Positions 45,715 to 55,254 of a stretch of DNA of 64,000 nt are shown here, one piece after another. Both the position numbers and the translations under genes were made by a program. Source of the stretch: a bacterium (GTDB lineage Bacteria; Electryoneota; RPQS01); assembly GCA_036504735.1 (NCBI GenBank), contig DASXUQ010000019.1:411139-475138 (forward strand). The letters are read 5' to 3'. The notes below the pieces were generated by a model. That model saw nothing but the letters and a program-made list of their open reading frames with translations, had not been told where the DNA came from and did no database searches. How positions within the stretch are numbered: the stretch's first letter is position 1; every line of letters starts with the position of its first letter.

Positions 45715-47100
45715 TTATGCTTTGATCCGGTTCAGGTAGTTGCGGATCTGGCGGGCGGTTTGCTCGGCGACGGGGGGATCGAGGTTGCAGAGGATGATTG
45801 CCGTATAGCCGCCGGGAAGCGCACTCTCCAGCACGGCATTGCAGCCCGGAGAACCGCCGGCGATTCCCATTTGCCCACCGTCTCTGCTCAGCACTTTACC
45901 CGAACCGGTGGCCATGGCGTATTTCAGCAGGTCATCGGCTGTGGAGTAGCCGCCGCCTGCACTGCTTCCCCGACCGGGTTGCGCAAGAATATTGCTGCGC
46001 AGTTCGGGAGAGTCTTCCTCGCGCAGCGAATTCCAGCGGTGCGTGTAGCCAACGGCGCGGTTGGGCACGATTTCATCACTGAAATACCAACCGGAGTCCT
46101 TCATTCCCGACGGATCGAAAACGGTCTGCTTGACGAAATCAAAATAGTTCTTGCCGCTGACCTTCTCGATGATCAGCCCCAGCAGCACATAGCCGCCGTT
46201 GGAATATTGTTCCTGTGTGCCCGGCTCGAACTCCAGCGGCTTGTGCTCAAACAGCGGCAAATAGTCCTGCAAGCTGCGAATCCTGTCACGTGGAGTGTTC
46301 ACATACTCTTCACCGAAAAAGTCACTGATGCCTCCGCGATGATCAAGCAGGTGCTGCACGGTGACTTTGCGGCGCGCATCGGCATTGGGATAATCGGGAA
46401 GGAACTTGCCAAGGGTGTCCGAAGCGGAAAGCTTGCCGTCGGCAATCAGACGCTGGATAGCCGCCTGCGTAAAGGACTTGCCGATGGAACCGAGATTGAA
46501 TTTGGTATCGGGAGTATTGGGCACATTGTGCTCGCGGTCGGCAAGCCCGTAGGCTTTGCGCAGCAGAGGTTCACCGCGCCGCGCAATGAGCACCACACCG
46601 GAAAAGGCATCGGCGGCGGTCTGCCGTTGCAGCATGGCGGAAATGGAGTCCAGCGCCGCCTGCTCGGGCAACGGAGGCTGATTGGCCGCCTCTTGCGGCT
46701 CAGACTCTTCGGCAGGCATCAACCGAATACCGAGGATCTTGTGGGGCGCAACGGATTCCGTAGGAAAATCCACCCGGAAACGCTTGCCGGACTGGCCCTT
46801 GATCAGCACAGAGACCTGTGCGTCGCCATTCTTCAGCACGCGTTCGAGGTCCATGTGTCCAATATCGCCGTGCATCCGCCTGTAAACCTGCATGCGATCA
46901 TCCACGCTGCGCACAGCCAACAGAGAATCGGGAATGTTCTCTGTATAGAACGCGCGCATCGCCGCCTCGTCGCCGGAATTGAAGGCGGTGATGTAGGCCA
47001 GCACCCGCTTGCCGGCGGGCGTAGAAGTCAAGTCATCGGCGGGTGCGGCAAAGGCGAAAACGGATGCCATGAGGACGGCAGAGCAGATCCAACGGGTCAT
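45715..47100 (-). CDS. Exported serine beta-lactamase-fold hydrolase with N-terminal domain
   Basis: A 461-residue exported protein. A signal peptide (about 1-20) is followed by a domain of about 100 residues (25-130) with the look of a small hydrolase-associated alpha+beta domain, then a class C/beta-lactamase-like domain (about 150-461). The nucleophile Ser205xxLys208 (GSIGKSF) and Tyr299-Ser-Asn301 are intact. The third motif usually HxG is GIAGGSPG here, without the His, so substrate preference may differ. The role may be esterase, D-peptidase or lactamase; not decidable from sequence. Confidence 0.88.
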   Translation of the reverse strand: MTRWICSAVLMASVFAFAAPADDLTSTPAGKRVLAYITAFNSGDEAAMRAFYTENIPDSLLAVRSVDDRMQVYRRMHGDIGHMDLERVLKNGDAQVSVLIKGQSGKRFRVDFPTESVAPHKILGIRLMPAEESEPQEAANQPPLPEQAALDSISAMLQRQTAADAFSGVVLIARRGEPLLRKAYGLADREHNVPNTPDTKFNLGSIGKSFTQAAIQRLIADGKLSASDTLGKFLPDYPNADARRKVTVQHLLDHRGGISDFFGEEYVNTPRDRIRSLQDYLPLFEHKPLEFEPGTQEQYSNGGYVLLGLIIEKVSGKNYFDFVKQTVFDPSGMKDSGWYFSDEIVPNRAVGYTHRWNSLREEDSPELRSNILAQPGRGSSAGGGYSTADDLLKYAMATGSGKVLSRDGGQMGIAGGSPGCNAVLESALPGGYTAIILCNLDPPVAEQTARQIRNYLNRIKA

Positions 47101-47164
47101 GAATGACTCCTGCAGCGAGGGGATGTCGTTTCTGGTTAAACCTCGTGGAAGCGGGAGTGTTCCA

Positions 47165-47202
47165 CAAAAAAGACGGGGAAGGCCGCAAAGCCTTCCCCGT
47201 CT
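47165..47202 (-). terminator. Rho-independent terminator of the aconitase gene
   Basis: A perfect 13-bp stem (47171-47183 with 47190-47202, loop CGCAAA), followed on the minus strand by a U-run (47165-47170). Confidence 0.9.
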
Positions 47203-47227
47203 ACATATTGCTTGACGATGACGTCCT

Positions 47228-49495
47228 TTAGGCGGTCATCTTCTTGCGCATGGCATTGAGAGCGCCGCCTTCGCGGAACCACTCGATCTGCTCCTGATTC
47301 AGAGACTGCTTCAGCATCACCTCCTCGGTGCGGCCATCGGTATGCGTGAGCACCATCTTCACCGGCTTGCCGGGGGCAAGATCCTTCAGACCGAGAATCG
47401 AAATACGGTCGCCTTCGCGCACCTTTTCATAGTCGGCACTGTTCTCGAAGGTGAAGGGCAGAATGCCCTGCTTCTTCAGATTGGACTCGTGAATGCGGGC
47501 GAAACTGCGGGTGATAACGGCTGCGCCGCCAAGATAACGAGGGGACATGGCGGCGTGCTCACGCGAGGAGCCTTCGCCGTAGTTCTCATCACCAACGACG
47601 ACCCAGCGCAGACCCTGCGATTTCAGATCACGCGCGATCTTAGAGACTTCCAGACCTTTCTCGCCGCTCAGCGGATGCGTGGCCTTGCCGGCTTCGGACG
47701 TGAAGGCATTGATCGCACCGGCAAACATGTTGTCGGAGATGTTGTCCAGATGGCCACGGAACTTCAGCCACTTGCCGGCGGGGGAAATGTGATCGGTGGT
47801 GGTCTTGCCCTTGGTCTTCAAGAGTAGCGGCAGTTTGGTGTAATCCTGTCCGTTCCACGGGGCAAAGGCCTTCAGTTCCTGCAAACGGTTCGAATCCACC
47901 TTGACTGAGACCTTCACATCACCGGCATCTTCCGGCGGTGCCAGATAGCCGGTGGTGTCCTTTACAAATCCTTTCGTGGGAACTTCAGGCGCGGGAGCCG
48001 GAGCATTCAGCTTGAAGTTCGCGCCGGGAAGCGTATCCTTCTGCGGATCGAAATCCATCGTGCCGGCCAGAGCGTAAGCGACGGTGATTTCGGGGCTGGT
48101 GATAAACGAAAGCGTGTTGGGATTGCCGTCGTTGCGTCCGGGGAAATTGCGATTGTACGACGAGATGATGGAATTGCTCTCGCCGTCCTTGATGTCGTCG
48201 CGCTTCCACTGGCCGATGCACGGGCCGCAAGCGTTGGCCAGCACAGTGGCGCCGGCTTTCTCCAGCACTTCCAACTGGCCGTCGCGGCGGATGGTCTCGA
48301 ACACGGTCTCGCTGCCCGGGCTGACATAAAGCGGTGCATTCAACTTCGCGCCGTGCTTTTCGGCCTGCGAGGCCACGTCCGCGGCGCGGGTGATGTCTTC
48401 GTAGGAGGAGTTGGTGCAGGAACCGATCAGCGCGCTGGTGAACTTCAGCGGCCAGCCCGCGGCTTTGGCATCCGCCGCCCACTTGGAGATGGGACGCGCG
48501 GCATCGGGGCTATGCGGCCCAACGACGTGCGGCTCGAGCGTGTCCAGATCGATTTCCACCACGCGATCAAAGAACTTGTCCGGCGAGGCCAGCACTTCGG
48601 GATCGGCGGTAATCAGCGCGCGATTGGCATTGGCCAGGTTGGCAATGGCGGCGCGATCCGTGGAGTGCAGGTAGGTTTCCATGCGCGTGTCATAAGGGAA
48701 GACCGACGTGGTGGCCCCAAGTTCCGCGCCCATGTTGGTGATCGTCGCCTTGCCCGTGCAGGAGATGGATTCCGTTCCCGGTCCGAAATATTCGATGACG
48801 GCATTGGTGCCGCCCTTGACGGTGAGAATACCGAGCAGCGCCAGGATCACATCCTTGGGTGCGGTCCAGCCGTGCAGCTTACCCGTGAGGCGCACACCGA
48901 TGCGCTTGGGCATCAGCACTTCCCACGGCAATCCGGCCATCACATCCACCGCATCCGCGCCGCCGACGCCCGAGGCAAACATGCCAAGGCCGCCGGCGTT
49001 GGGCGTATGGGAATCGGTGCCGATCATCATGCCGCCGGGAAAAGCATACTGCTCGAGCACCACCTGATGGATAATGCCCGCGCCCGGCTTCCAGAAACCG
49101 ATGCCGAACTTGGCCGAGACCGTGCGCAGAAAATCATACACTTCCTGATTCATGTTCATGGCGTTGGGCAGATCCTTGGCCGAGCCTTCCCGCGCCAGAA
49201 TCAGGTGATCACAGTGCACGGTCGAGGGCACGGCGGCCTGCTTGAGTCCGGCGGACATGAATTGCAAGAGCGCCATCTGTGCGGTGGCATCCTGCATGGC
49301 CACGCGATCCGGCCTCAGGCTAATGTAAGCCTTGCCCGGCGTAATGTCTCCCGAGAGGTCATCGAGGTGCCCAAAGATCAGCTTTTCGGCATAGGACAAG
49401 GGCCGTCCGAGACGCGCACGCGCAGCGGCAATACGTTCAGCAGACTTCCGATAGACGGTCTGGACAAATTCGGGTGTGGATTCCACACGCACCAT
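47228..49495 (-). CDS. Aconitate hydratase
   Basis: A 755-residue [4Fe-4S] enzyme that converts citrate to isocitrate in the TCA cycle. Cluster cysteines are seen in GSCTNSSYED and NACGPCIGQW. The substrate and catalytic segment GEGSSREHAAMSPR in domain 4 is intact, and the overall length is that of the mitochondrial-type aconitase rather than AcnA (about 890) or AcnB. AGGAGC lies upstream of the start. A weak promoter (TTGCGA, 17 bp, GATATT, 49556-49584 minus strand) is possible. Lipoyl synthase in the window fits a lipoate-dependent TCA entry. Confidence 0.96.
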   Translation of the reverse strand: MVRVESTPEFVQTVYRKSAERIAAARARLGRPLSYAEKLIFGHLDDLSGDITPGKAYISLRPDRVAMQDATAQMALLQFMSAGLKQAAVPSTVHCDHLILAREGSAKDLPNAMNMNQEVYDFLRTVSAKFGIGFWKPGAGIIHQVVLEQYAFPGGMMIGTDSHTPNAGGLGMFASGVGGADAVDVMAGLPWEVLMPKRIGVRLTGKLHGWTAPKDVILALLGILTVKGGTNAVIEYFGPGTESISCTGKATITNMGAELGATTSVFPYDTRMETYLHSTDRAAIANLANANRALITADPEVLASPDKFFDRVVEIDLDTLEPHVVGPHSPDAARPISKWAADAKAAGWPLKFTSALIGSCTNSSYEDITRAADVASQAEKHGAKLNAPLYVSPGSETVFETIRRDGQLEVLEKAGATVLANACGPCIGQWKRDDIKDGESNSIISSYNRNFPGRNDGNPNTLSFITSPEITVAYALAGTMDFDPQKDTLPGANFKLNAPAPAPEVPTKGFVKDTTGYLAPPEDAGDVKVSVKVDSNRLQELKAFAPWNGQDYTKLPLLLKTKGKTTTDHISPAGKWLKFRGHLDNISDNMFAGAINAFTSEAGKATHPLSGEKGLEVSKIARDLKSQGLRWVVVGDENYGEGSSREHAAMSPRYLGGAAVITRSFARIHESNLKKQGILPFTFENSADYEKVREGDRISILGLKDLAPGKPVKMVLTHTDGRTEEVMLKQSLNQEQIEWFREGGALNAMRKKMTA

Positions 49496-49892
49496 GATAT
49501 AAGCTCCTGATTTTTCGGTCGTTTCCCCACCGCTTTCAAACGGTATATATGTCTAAATATCGGGAATAGTTGCCTCTTTCGCAAGTGGTTCTACAGCCTT
49601 CGGTCGTCAGATTCGCGCCGTCCGGTTCATAACATCCTTTCACGCGCACCTGTTTCAAGACTCATAGGTCTGTAATTTCGTATTCTTATTGCCTTCAAAT
49701 GCTACTAAGTATACGCGGGAATACTCATAAATGTCCACATGATATTCATGAGCTACACAATGCTGCTTGCCTTCCTGAATAGATCGGCCTACCTTGAACA
49801 AGGCGCATTCACTTGCATCAGACGTCGTGAGAATGCAGTTTCATCTTAGTTCTGCTGATGTTAGGCATTTTCTCAACCAGGAGGCTTCGATC
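49496..49892. other. 397-base divergent intergenic region
   Basis: It separates aconitase (minus) from a secreted protein (plus). It contains a weak aconitase promoter candidate at 49556-49584 and the AGGAGG ribosome site (49879-49884) of the next gene. The middle (49640-49790) is AT-rich with no convincing ORF, repeat or hairpin. Confidence 0.55.
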
Positions 49893-52421
49893 ATGAGGCA
49901 TTTAGGGCTATCGGTTGTAATTTCTCTGCTACTGATCGGCGTGGCGGTTTACGCCGCAACACCGGTTTCCGAGGCGGACATCGCCCGACTGAAGGCGAAG
50001 GCAACCAGCGGAGTGATGCGCACCGCTGAGGACGTGGCTTTGGCGGAGCGGATCAACGCCACCACCACAAGCCATATCGACATTCTGAATGCTCTGGCTC
50101 GCGCCAAGCAGATGGCCGCAGGGAACACGTCTCCAACAAGGCCGCCGCGCCACGTGCTCGACGAGTACATCGTTCAGCCGGTGACCTACGACTGGGTGGA
50201 CATTTCCAGTTTCGGAAATATTCTCCCTACGGGCGACGATATGAGTTTCGGACCCTATGATCTTGGGTTCAACTTTCCGTTCTACGATCATCATTACAAC
50301 TCAGTTCGGATCTGCACCAACGGATTTCTGTCGTTTACCAGCTCGCAGACTTCCTATATCGAGTCATCCATCCCCAACCCGCTCGAGCCGAACACGGCGG
50401 TTTACGCCTTCTGGGATGACCTCATCACCAACATCTCCGGAACGATTTATTACTATGCGGATGCGGCCAACCAGCGTTTCATCGTGAGTTGGGTCGATGT
50501 GCCCCATTACGGCATGGGGGGACCGAACACGTTTCAGGTCATCCTCTACGACAGCGGCACGGTCGTGCTGCAGTATGCAGATCTCTTCGATGCTACCAGT
50601 TGCACCATCGGCATCGAGAACCAGACCGGCACGTCAGCCCTGCAACTGTGCTATGATGGAACAGGAACGGTTCCCGTCAATCCATCCGCCTACCGCATCA
50701 CGGCGGAGAATAGCCTCCCCAATCCGGTAACCAATCTGCATGCGACGTACACCGCCCCGAATGTTACCCTGACCTGGACCGATCCGGATCACGACACCAA
50801 CGGCAATCCGCTGATACCGGACAGCATTCTTATTTACCTCGGCGGCGAGGACCCGTCTAATTTCGCCGGCCATGTGGCACATGGCGTGCAGACCTTCGCG
50901 CACGAAAACACGGTACCCGGCGTCTACACCTACTTTGTGCGCGCGAAGTGGGGCGATCTTCTCAGCAGCTCTACGACGGTTACGCTGACGATCGGCAATC
51001 CAAGCTACCAGCAGTCCTTTGACATCGACAACGGCCAGTGGGTGCCCAGCAATGAGATCTGGCAATGGGGTCCTGTCATCAATCCGAATGGTCCGACGGC
51101 GCATAGCGGCGCGAATGTGTGGGGCACCGGATTGAACGACAACTATCCGGCTAACGCGTGCGGCACGCTTGATCTGAATCTGGGTCTGCAAGTGGTCAGC
51201 GATAACGCACAGATTGAGTTCTGGTATTGGTCGCAGATCGAACAGGCTTACGACGGCTGCAACTTCAAGGTGAGCACCGACAACGGAAACAGTTGGATGA
51301 TCTTCGCATCTCAGGATGGTTATGATGGCACCACCCTTAGCGTCAACACGTGTATTCCTGACGAAGCGTGCTGGACGGGCTCGCTCAGCCCGCAGTGGCG
51401 TCACACCGTTATCCCCATTGTGGTGCTGCTTGGCCAGACGCCGATCTTCCGCTTCACGTTCGGTTCCGACGCCTCTGTGAACTACGCGGGCTTCTTCTTC
51501 GATGACATGACTATTTGGGGGATGGGGACACCCATCCCCGCGCGCGGCTATCTCACCCTTGAGCAGTCCGGCCCGCCGGATTGGGGCTACACGCTACATC
51601 AGGTGAGCGGCGTCGTCAATCATCTGGTCTTCAGCAATCTTTGCCCCGGCACCACGGGTTCGGTCAGCGACGAGGCCCAGTATCATGGCTGGGTTGCGCA
51701 GAACTATCCCGATTCGGTGGTCTTCACTGCCATGCAGGGGCTGACGGAAGGCTCGCTGGGCACCTTCTGGCTTCACCATCCCACATGCAGCGACCGGGTC
51801 CGATGGATGGCGGGCGACAGCAGCGGCTACATCGACGGCCCGCTTCCCGTGGAACTTTCATCTTTCGATGTTACCGCGACCACCGATGGAATCCGGCTGG
51901 CCTTTGCCACCGCTTCGGAAACCGACAATGACCATTTCGAAATTCTGCGCGCCACCGACAAGAGCGGCACGTTCGAGCGCATTACCAGTGTAACCTCCGC
52001 GGGGAACACGGCCGGCGGACACCGCTATGACTATGTAGATACTCACGTGACCACCGGCCAGACCTACTGGTATTATCTGGTCAGCGTGGATGCCAACGGC
52101 AACCGCACAGAGCATCGCGACCTGCAGCGCAGCGCCGTGGCCACCGAATCCCTTCTTCCTGCGGAGTATTCGCTGAGCGCCTATCCCAATCCCTTCAACC
52201 CGAGCACCACGCTGGTCTTCAGTCTGAAAGAAGCGGGACATGTGCGGCTGGGAATCTACGACGTCACCGGACGGCTGGTAAGATCGCTCTCCGAAGGCAA
52301 TTATGCTGCGGGCACCCACCGCCTGAACGTGGATGCCGGAGATCTTGCAACGGGCATCTACTTTGTCCGTCTCCAGAGTGCGCACTTCAACACGTCGCAT
52401 AAACTGCTGCTTCTGAAGTAA
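49893..52421 (+). CDS. Secreted multidomain protein with T9SS-type sorting domain
   Basis: An 842-residue exported protein. AGGAGG eight bases before ATG 49893 fixes the start; signal peptide ends near AVYA. A nidogen-like/adhesin beta domain (about 105-265, FGNILPTGDDMSFGPYDLGFNFPFYD) is followed by a fibronectin-III-like module (about 272-365), a MAM/immune-inhibitor-like region (about 370-550), a second fibronectin-like module (about 650-745), and a C-terminal sorting domain (AYPNPFNPSTTLVF to SHKLLLLK). No enzyme motif was found; an adhesion or binding role is probable. Confidence 0.88.
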   Translation: MRHLGLSVVISLLLIGVAVYAATPVSEADIARLKAKATSGVMRTAEDVALAERINATTTSHIDILNALARAKQMAAGNTSPTRPPRHVLDEYIVQPVTYDWVDISSFGNILPTGDDMSFGPYDLGFNFPFYDHHYNSVRICTNGFLSFTSSQTSYIESSIPNPLEPNTAVYAFWDDLITNISGTIYYYADAANQRFIVSWVDVPHYGMGGPNTFQVILYDSGTVVLQYADLFDATSCTIGIENQTGTSALQLCYDGTGTVPVNPSAYRITAENSLPNPVTNLHATYTAPNVTLTWTDPDHDTNGNPLIPDSILIYLGGEDPSNFAGHVAHGVQTFAHENTVPGVYTYFVRAKWGDLLSSSTTVTLTIGNPSYQQSFDIDNGQWVPSNEIWQWGPVINPNGPTAHSGANVWGTGLNDNYPANACGTLDLNLGLQVVSDNAQIEFWYWSQIEQAYDGCNFKVSTDNGNSWMIFASQDGYDGTTLSVNTCIPDEACWTGSLSPQWRHTVIPIVVLLGQTPIFRFTFGSDASVNYAGFFFDDMTIWGMGTPIPARGYLTLEQSGPPDWGYTLHQVSGVVNHLVFSNLCPGTTGSVSDEAQYHGWVAQNYPDSVVFTAMQGLTEGSLGTFWLHHPTCSDRVRWMAGDSSGYIDGPLPVELSSFDVTATTDGIRLAFATASETDNDHFEILRATDKSGTFERITSVTSAGNTAGGHRYDYVDTHVTTGQTYWYYLVSVDANGNRTEHRDLQRSAVATESLLPAEYSLSAYPNPFNPSTTLVFSLKEAGHVRLGIYDVTGRLVRSLSEGNYAAGTHRLNVDAGDLATGIYFVRLQSAHFNTSHKLLLLK

Positions 52422-52444
52422 ACTGCCTTATCTTTTCGAAACGC

Positions 52445-52481
52445 AAAAGGGCGCACTGACCGGTGCGTCCTTTTCTTTTTT
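52445..52481 (+). terminator. Rho-independent terminator after the secreted protein gene
   Basis: A 12-bp stem with one G-U pair (52445-52456 with 52463-52474) and a TGACCG loop followed by TTTTTT. It also lies just beyond the stop of the convergent receptor gene. Confidence 0.85.
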
Positions 52482-52501
52482 GATGCGATAACATGTTTTT
52501 T

Positions 52502-54565
52502 CTACAAGGCCAGCCGCAGGCTGCCGAAGTACTCCGCGCGGGGGGCTGGCTGATAGGAGTTGCCATCGGGATCGGGCTCGGTGAAAGCGATGTACGGCGT
52601 GTTCAGAATGTTCCGCACCGAGGCGGCGATCTCGAGGTTCATGCCGGCGATGCTCCAACCATAGGCGGCCCGCAGATGATAGAGTGTGTAGCCGTTGACG
52701 AAGACCGAATTTTGCGAATCAATCGTCCACTTGCTCTGCATTTCGCTGCTCGCGCCGATCCGCAGATCCGCCACCGGTCTCCACTCCACGTCCACGTAAG
52801 TCATATGCACTGGAGAATTGGGCAGGCGGTTACCTTTGAAGGTGTCGGGTTTGGTGTAGGTGAAATCGGAGTAGGTGTAGGCGGCCTGCACCAGCACGGA
52901 TTTGACCGGGGACCAGCCGAGCAATGTCTCCACACCATAGCGGCGGCTGGAACCGAGATTGCGGTAAAAGGTTTCGAGCGGACGCGAGGAGATGCGGTAG
53001 CGGTCGAAGTCCTTGTCCGTCTGCAGATGGAAACCCGTTACGTCGTAGTAGACGCTCTGGCCGATTTCCCCGCGCACACCGAGTTCCTCGCCCTGTGACG
53101 TCGCCGCAGCCAGTCCCGCGTTGAAGCCGCCCTGCTGTGCGGGATTGTTGGCCAATTCTTCCGTGGCCGGCGGCAGAAAACCCTGGCCCCAGTTGGCATA
53201 GAGGTTCCATTCGCGGCGCGGTGTGAATGCCGCTCCGAAGCGGGCGGTCGTCTTTTCGAAGTTGGCCTTGCCGGACAGGTCCTGCGCATCGGCCTTGTCA
53301 TCGAGCAGCGAATTGCGAATATGGTCATAGCGCAGACCCGCGTTCACACTCCACTGCGACCCCAGTTCCACGCGGTCCAGCAGAAACGCGCCGATAGTGT
53401 TCTGGTTGATGCTCTGATTGGAGAGCAGAGTGTCCTGCCGCGCGCGGCCCAGATTCTTGAAACGGTTCTCGGCGATATTCTGGCCCTGCACATCGCTGCC
53501 GAGGCTCACATGGTTTTTGACCCAGCCGAAATCGCAGTGGCGGTTGTACTGCACAGACGCGCCGGGAGTCAGGAAGGTGCGATGCTGCACCGAAGACGGC
53601 ACGGCTTCTTCGAACAGGCTCATGCGGAAGAAGCCATTGAACTGAATATCCTGCTGGCGCGGAAGTTTGATTACACCGGAAAGTCCATTGGTGAAGCGGC
53701 GCGTGAGCTGATATTCATTGAATGGCACGGCATCGGGGTTGGCCATGCGGCGATCCTGCTGCACCTGCAAGGCATTCAGGCCTTCGGCATTCTCGTTGAA
53801 ATATTCGGTCCATGCGAAGATGGGCGTAATGCGGACACTGGGCGTTGGATCCCAGCGGAGTTTTGCATAGATGTTGTTGCCATGATAAGCCGTGTGCACC
53901 CGGTAGCCGTCACTCTGCATGCGCGAGGCGGAGACGCGGTAGTTGACATCACCGCTGGTGCCGCCGATCTGTCCGAGGGCCTTTTCGAAATTGTAAGAGC
54001 CCGCGTTGCTGTAGATCTCGCCGCCCAGCGGTTTTTCCGGCCCGTCCTGTGTGGTAATGTTAACCACGCCGCCCGATGAGCCGCCACCGTAGAGCGCCGC
54101 CGCCGGCCCGCGCAGCACTTCCAGGCGCTGCACCGTCGCCCAGTCCACGTCGTACAGATCCGGCGCAAAGCCGGTCGGATCATTCAACGGCAGACCATCC
54201 AGCAAAATCTTGATGCCGCGAATGCCGCGCTCTGTCAGGATTCCCTGTCCGCGAATCGACATATGCACGCGCGAACCGTCGGCCTGATTTTCGACACGCA
54301 CACCGGGCACCAGCTTGACGGCTTCATCCACCGCAATCGTGCGCGGCATGGCCTGAAGCTGCTCGTCCGTGACCACAGTTGTGGCCGCGGGGCTCTGGCG
54401 CAAGGGAATCTCCATGCGCGGCGCCGTTACAGTGTACACGAACGGATTTACATACAGCGGGGTATCCACGGCCGCCGCTATGGTCAGCGGTTCCACGGCA
54501 TGGAGGGGGGACGCAACCATCAGAAAGATCAGGAACAGGTGTGAGGCACAGAAGAGGTTCTTCAC
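52502..54565 (-). CDS. TonB-dependent outer-membrane receptor
   Basis: A 687-residue receptor. The GTG at 54565 is preceded by AGGAAAG. After the signal peptide (about 1-23) there is a plug domain (about 45-180, with SIRGQGILTERGIRGIKILLDGLPLNDP and EVLRGPAAALYGGGSSGGVVNITT) and a 22-strand barrel to a C-terminal aromatic (SLRLAL). No CarbopepD-type N-terminal extension, unlike SusC. The ligand is unknown; vitamin B12, iron chelates or other small molecules are possible. It would need the TonB-type energy system, for which the 2696-3364 protein is one candidate. Confidence 0.93.
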   Translation of the reverse strand: MKNLFCASHLFLIFLMVASPLHAVEPLTIAAAVDTPLYVNPFVYTVTAPRMEIPLRQSPAATTVVTDEQLQAMPRTIAVDEAVKLVPGVRVENQADGSRVHMSIRGQGILTERGIRGIKILLDGLPLNDPTGFAPDLYDVDWATVQRLEVLRGPAAALYGGGSSGGVVNITTQDGPEKPLGGEIYSNAGSYNFEKALGQIGGTSGDVNYRVSASRMQSDGYRVHTAYHGNNIYAKLRWDPTPSVRITPIFAWTEYFNENAEGLNALQVQQDRRMANPDAVPFNEYQLTRRFTNGLSGVIKLPRQQDIQFNGFFRMSLFEEAVPSSVQHRTFLTPGASVQYNRHCDFGWVKNHVSLGSDVQGQNIAENRFKNLGRARQDTLLSNQSINQNTIGAFLLDRVELGSQWSVNAGLRYDHIRNSLLDDKADAQDLSGKANFEKTTARFGAAFTPRREWNLYANWGQGFLPPATEELANNPAQQGGFNAGLAAATSQGEELGVRGEIGQSVYYDVTGFHLQTDKDFDRYRISSRPLETFYRNLGSSRRYGVETLLGWSPVKSVLVQAAYTYSDFTYTKPDTFKGNRLPNSPVHMTYVDVEWRPVADLRIGASSEMQSKWTIDSQNSVFVNGYTLYHLRAAYGWSIAGMNLEIAASVRNILNTPYIAFTEPDPDGNSYQPAPRAEYFGSLRLAL

Positions 54566-54598
54566 GGGAGTTGCTTTCCTAATTCTATGGATAAGTTG

Positions 54599-54952
54599 TT
54601 ACTGCCGCACCTTGCCACGGGCAAGCGAGACAAGTATGCCTGCGAGGCAAAGGGCAGTTGAAATGCTGAAATCGGTCTTCACGGCACCCAAAAACTTTTA
54701 ATCAGCGCCGCGATATTCGAAAAGAGAAACGGCACATTCCCGCGGAAGACCCGCACATTCAGCACCGGCGATTCCGTGCGGGATTCTCCCCAGACAAACA
54801 GCAGCAGACCCGACCAAGGTCAAGGCGTCAATGGCGAAATCCTTGCCGATGGAGGGTAATGCTACCGTGATAGAGGACACTGTGAAGGGTGTCAGGAACG
54901 ATGCGAGGGTCGCCACCACAAGGGCAGGCATTTTGTTCGCAGAATCAGACAT
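54599..54952 (-). pseudogene. MFS (DHA2-type) transporter remnant with internal deletions
   Basis: A broken drug:H+ antiporter. Reading the minus strand from ATG 54952, the first 40-45 residues are a normal DHA2 N-terminus (PALVVATLASFLTPFTVSS, then ALPSIGKDF). Near 54808 the sequence jumps, and in another frame gives FVWGESRTESPVLNVRVFR and FSNIAALIK, which belong about 200 residues further along such proteins. After 54700 it jumps again to a C-terminal-like STALCLAGILVSLARGKVRQ and a stop at 54599. About 350 bases remain from a gene of roughly 1.4 kb. No frame spans the pieces, so it is not functional. Identities of the parts are from family memory. Confidence 0.7.
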
Positions 54953-55254
54953 GTTCAATGGTCTGGCGAGTAGCGAACTATTCCTTTGTTTCACAAAAGG
55001 TTAATATGCGGTAATCTCTGTTCTAAGAACAGAATATGCACATTTTTTTGGTCAAAATCAGTTTTGAATAACTGGCTATTGATTTTCGGGACGATGTTCT
55101 TTAGATTGACTATGTGTGGAAAAGACAACTTAGCACTGCTTTCCGGACATGGCGCATCCTATTTAAAAACCAGTGACTTGCTACCACGGCAAGAACCTGC
55201 ACAGTAGGTGGCCATGACGGTCCGGAGACTCATGGTTGGCAAGGGAGGAATGGT
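54953..55254. other. AT-rich intergenic region with a dyad
   Basis: About 300 bases between the divergent MFS remnant and the HTH gene. It contains the perfect dyad at 55017-55033 and the AGGGAGGA ribosome site before 55255. A plus-strand frame (54986-55207, 73 codons) exists but does not look coding. No other feature was seen. Confidence 0.6.
55017..55033. promoter_or_regulatory. Perfect dyad, possible operator
   Basis: TCTGTTCT and AGAACAGA flank a single A (17 bp in all), 65 bases upstream of the MFS remnant start. Such a short perfect dyad is typical of a dimeric repressor site. Confidence 0.45.

Noticed and set aside
47886..47902. GGTTCGAATCC-like T-loop suggesting a tRNA
   Set aside because: Inside the aconitase coding sequence; no acceptor or anticodon stem can be folded around it.
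54986..55207. 73-codon plus-strand frame
   Set aside because: No ribosome site, low-quality codons, and it overlaps the AT-rich dyad region; treated as noncoding.
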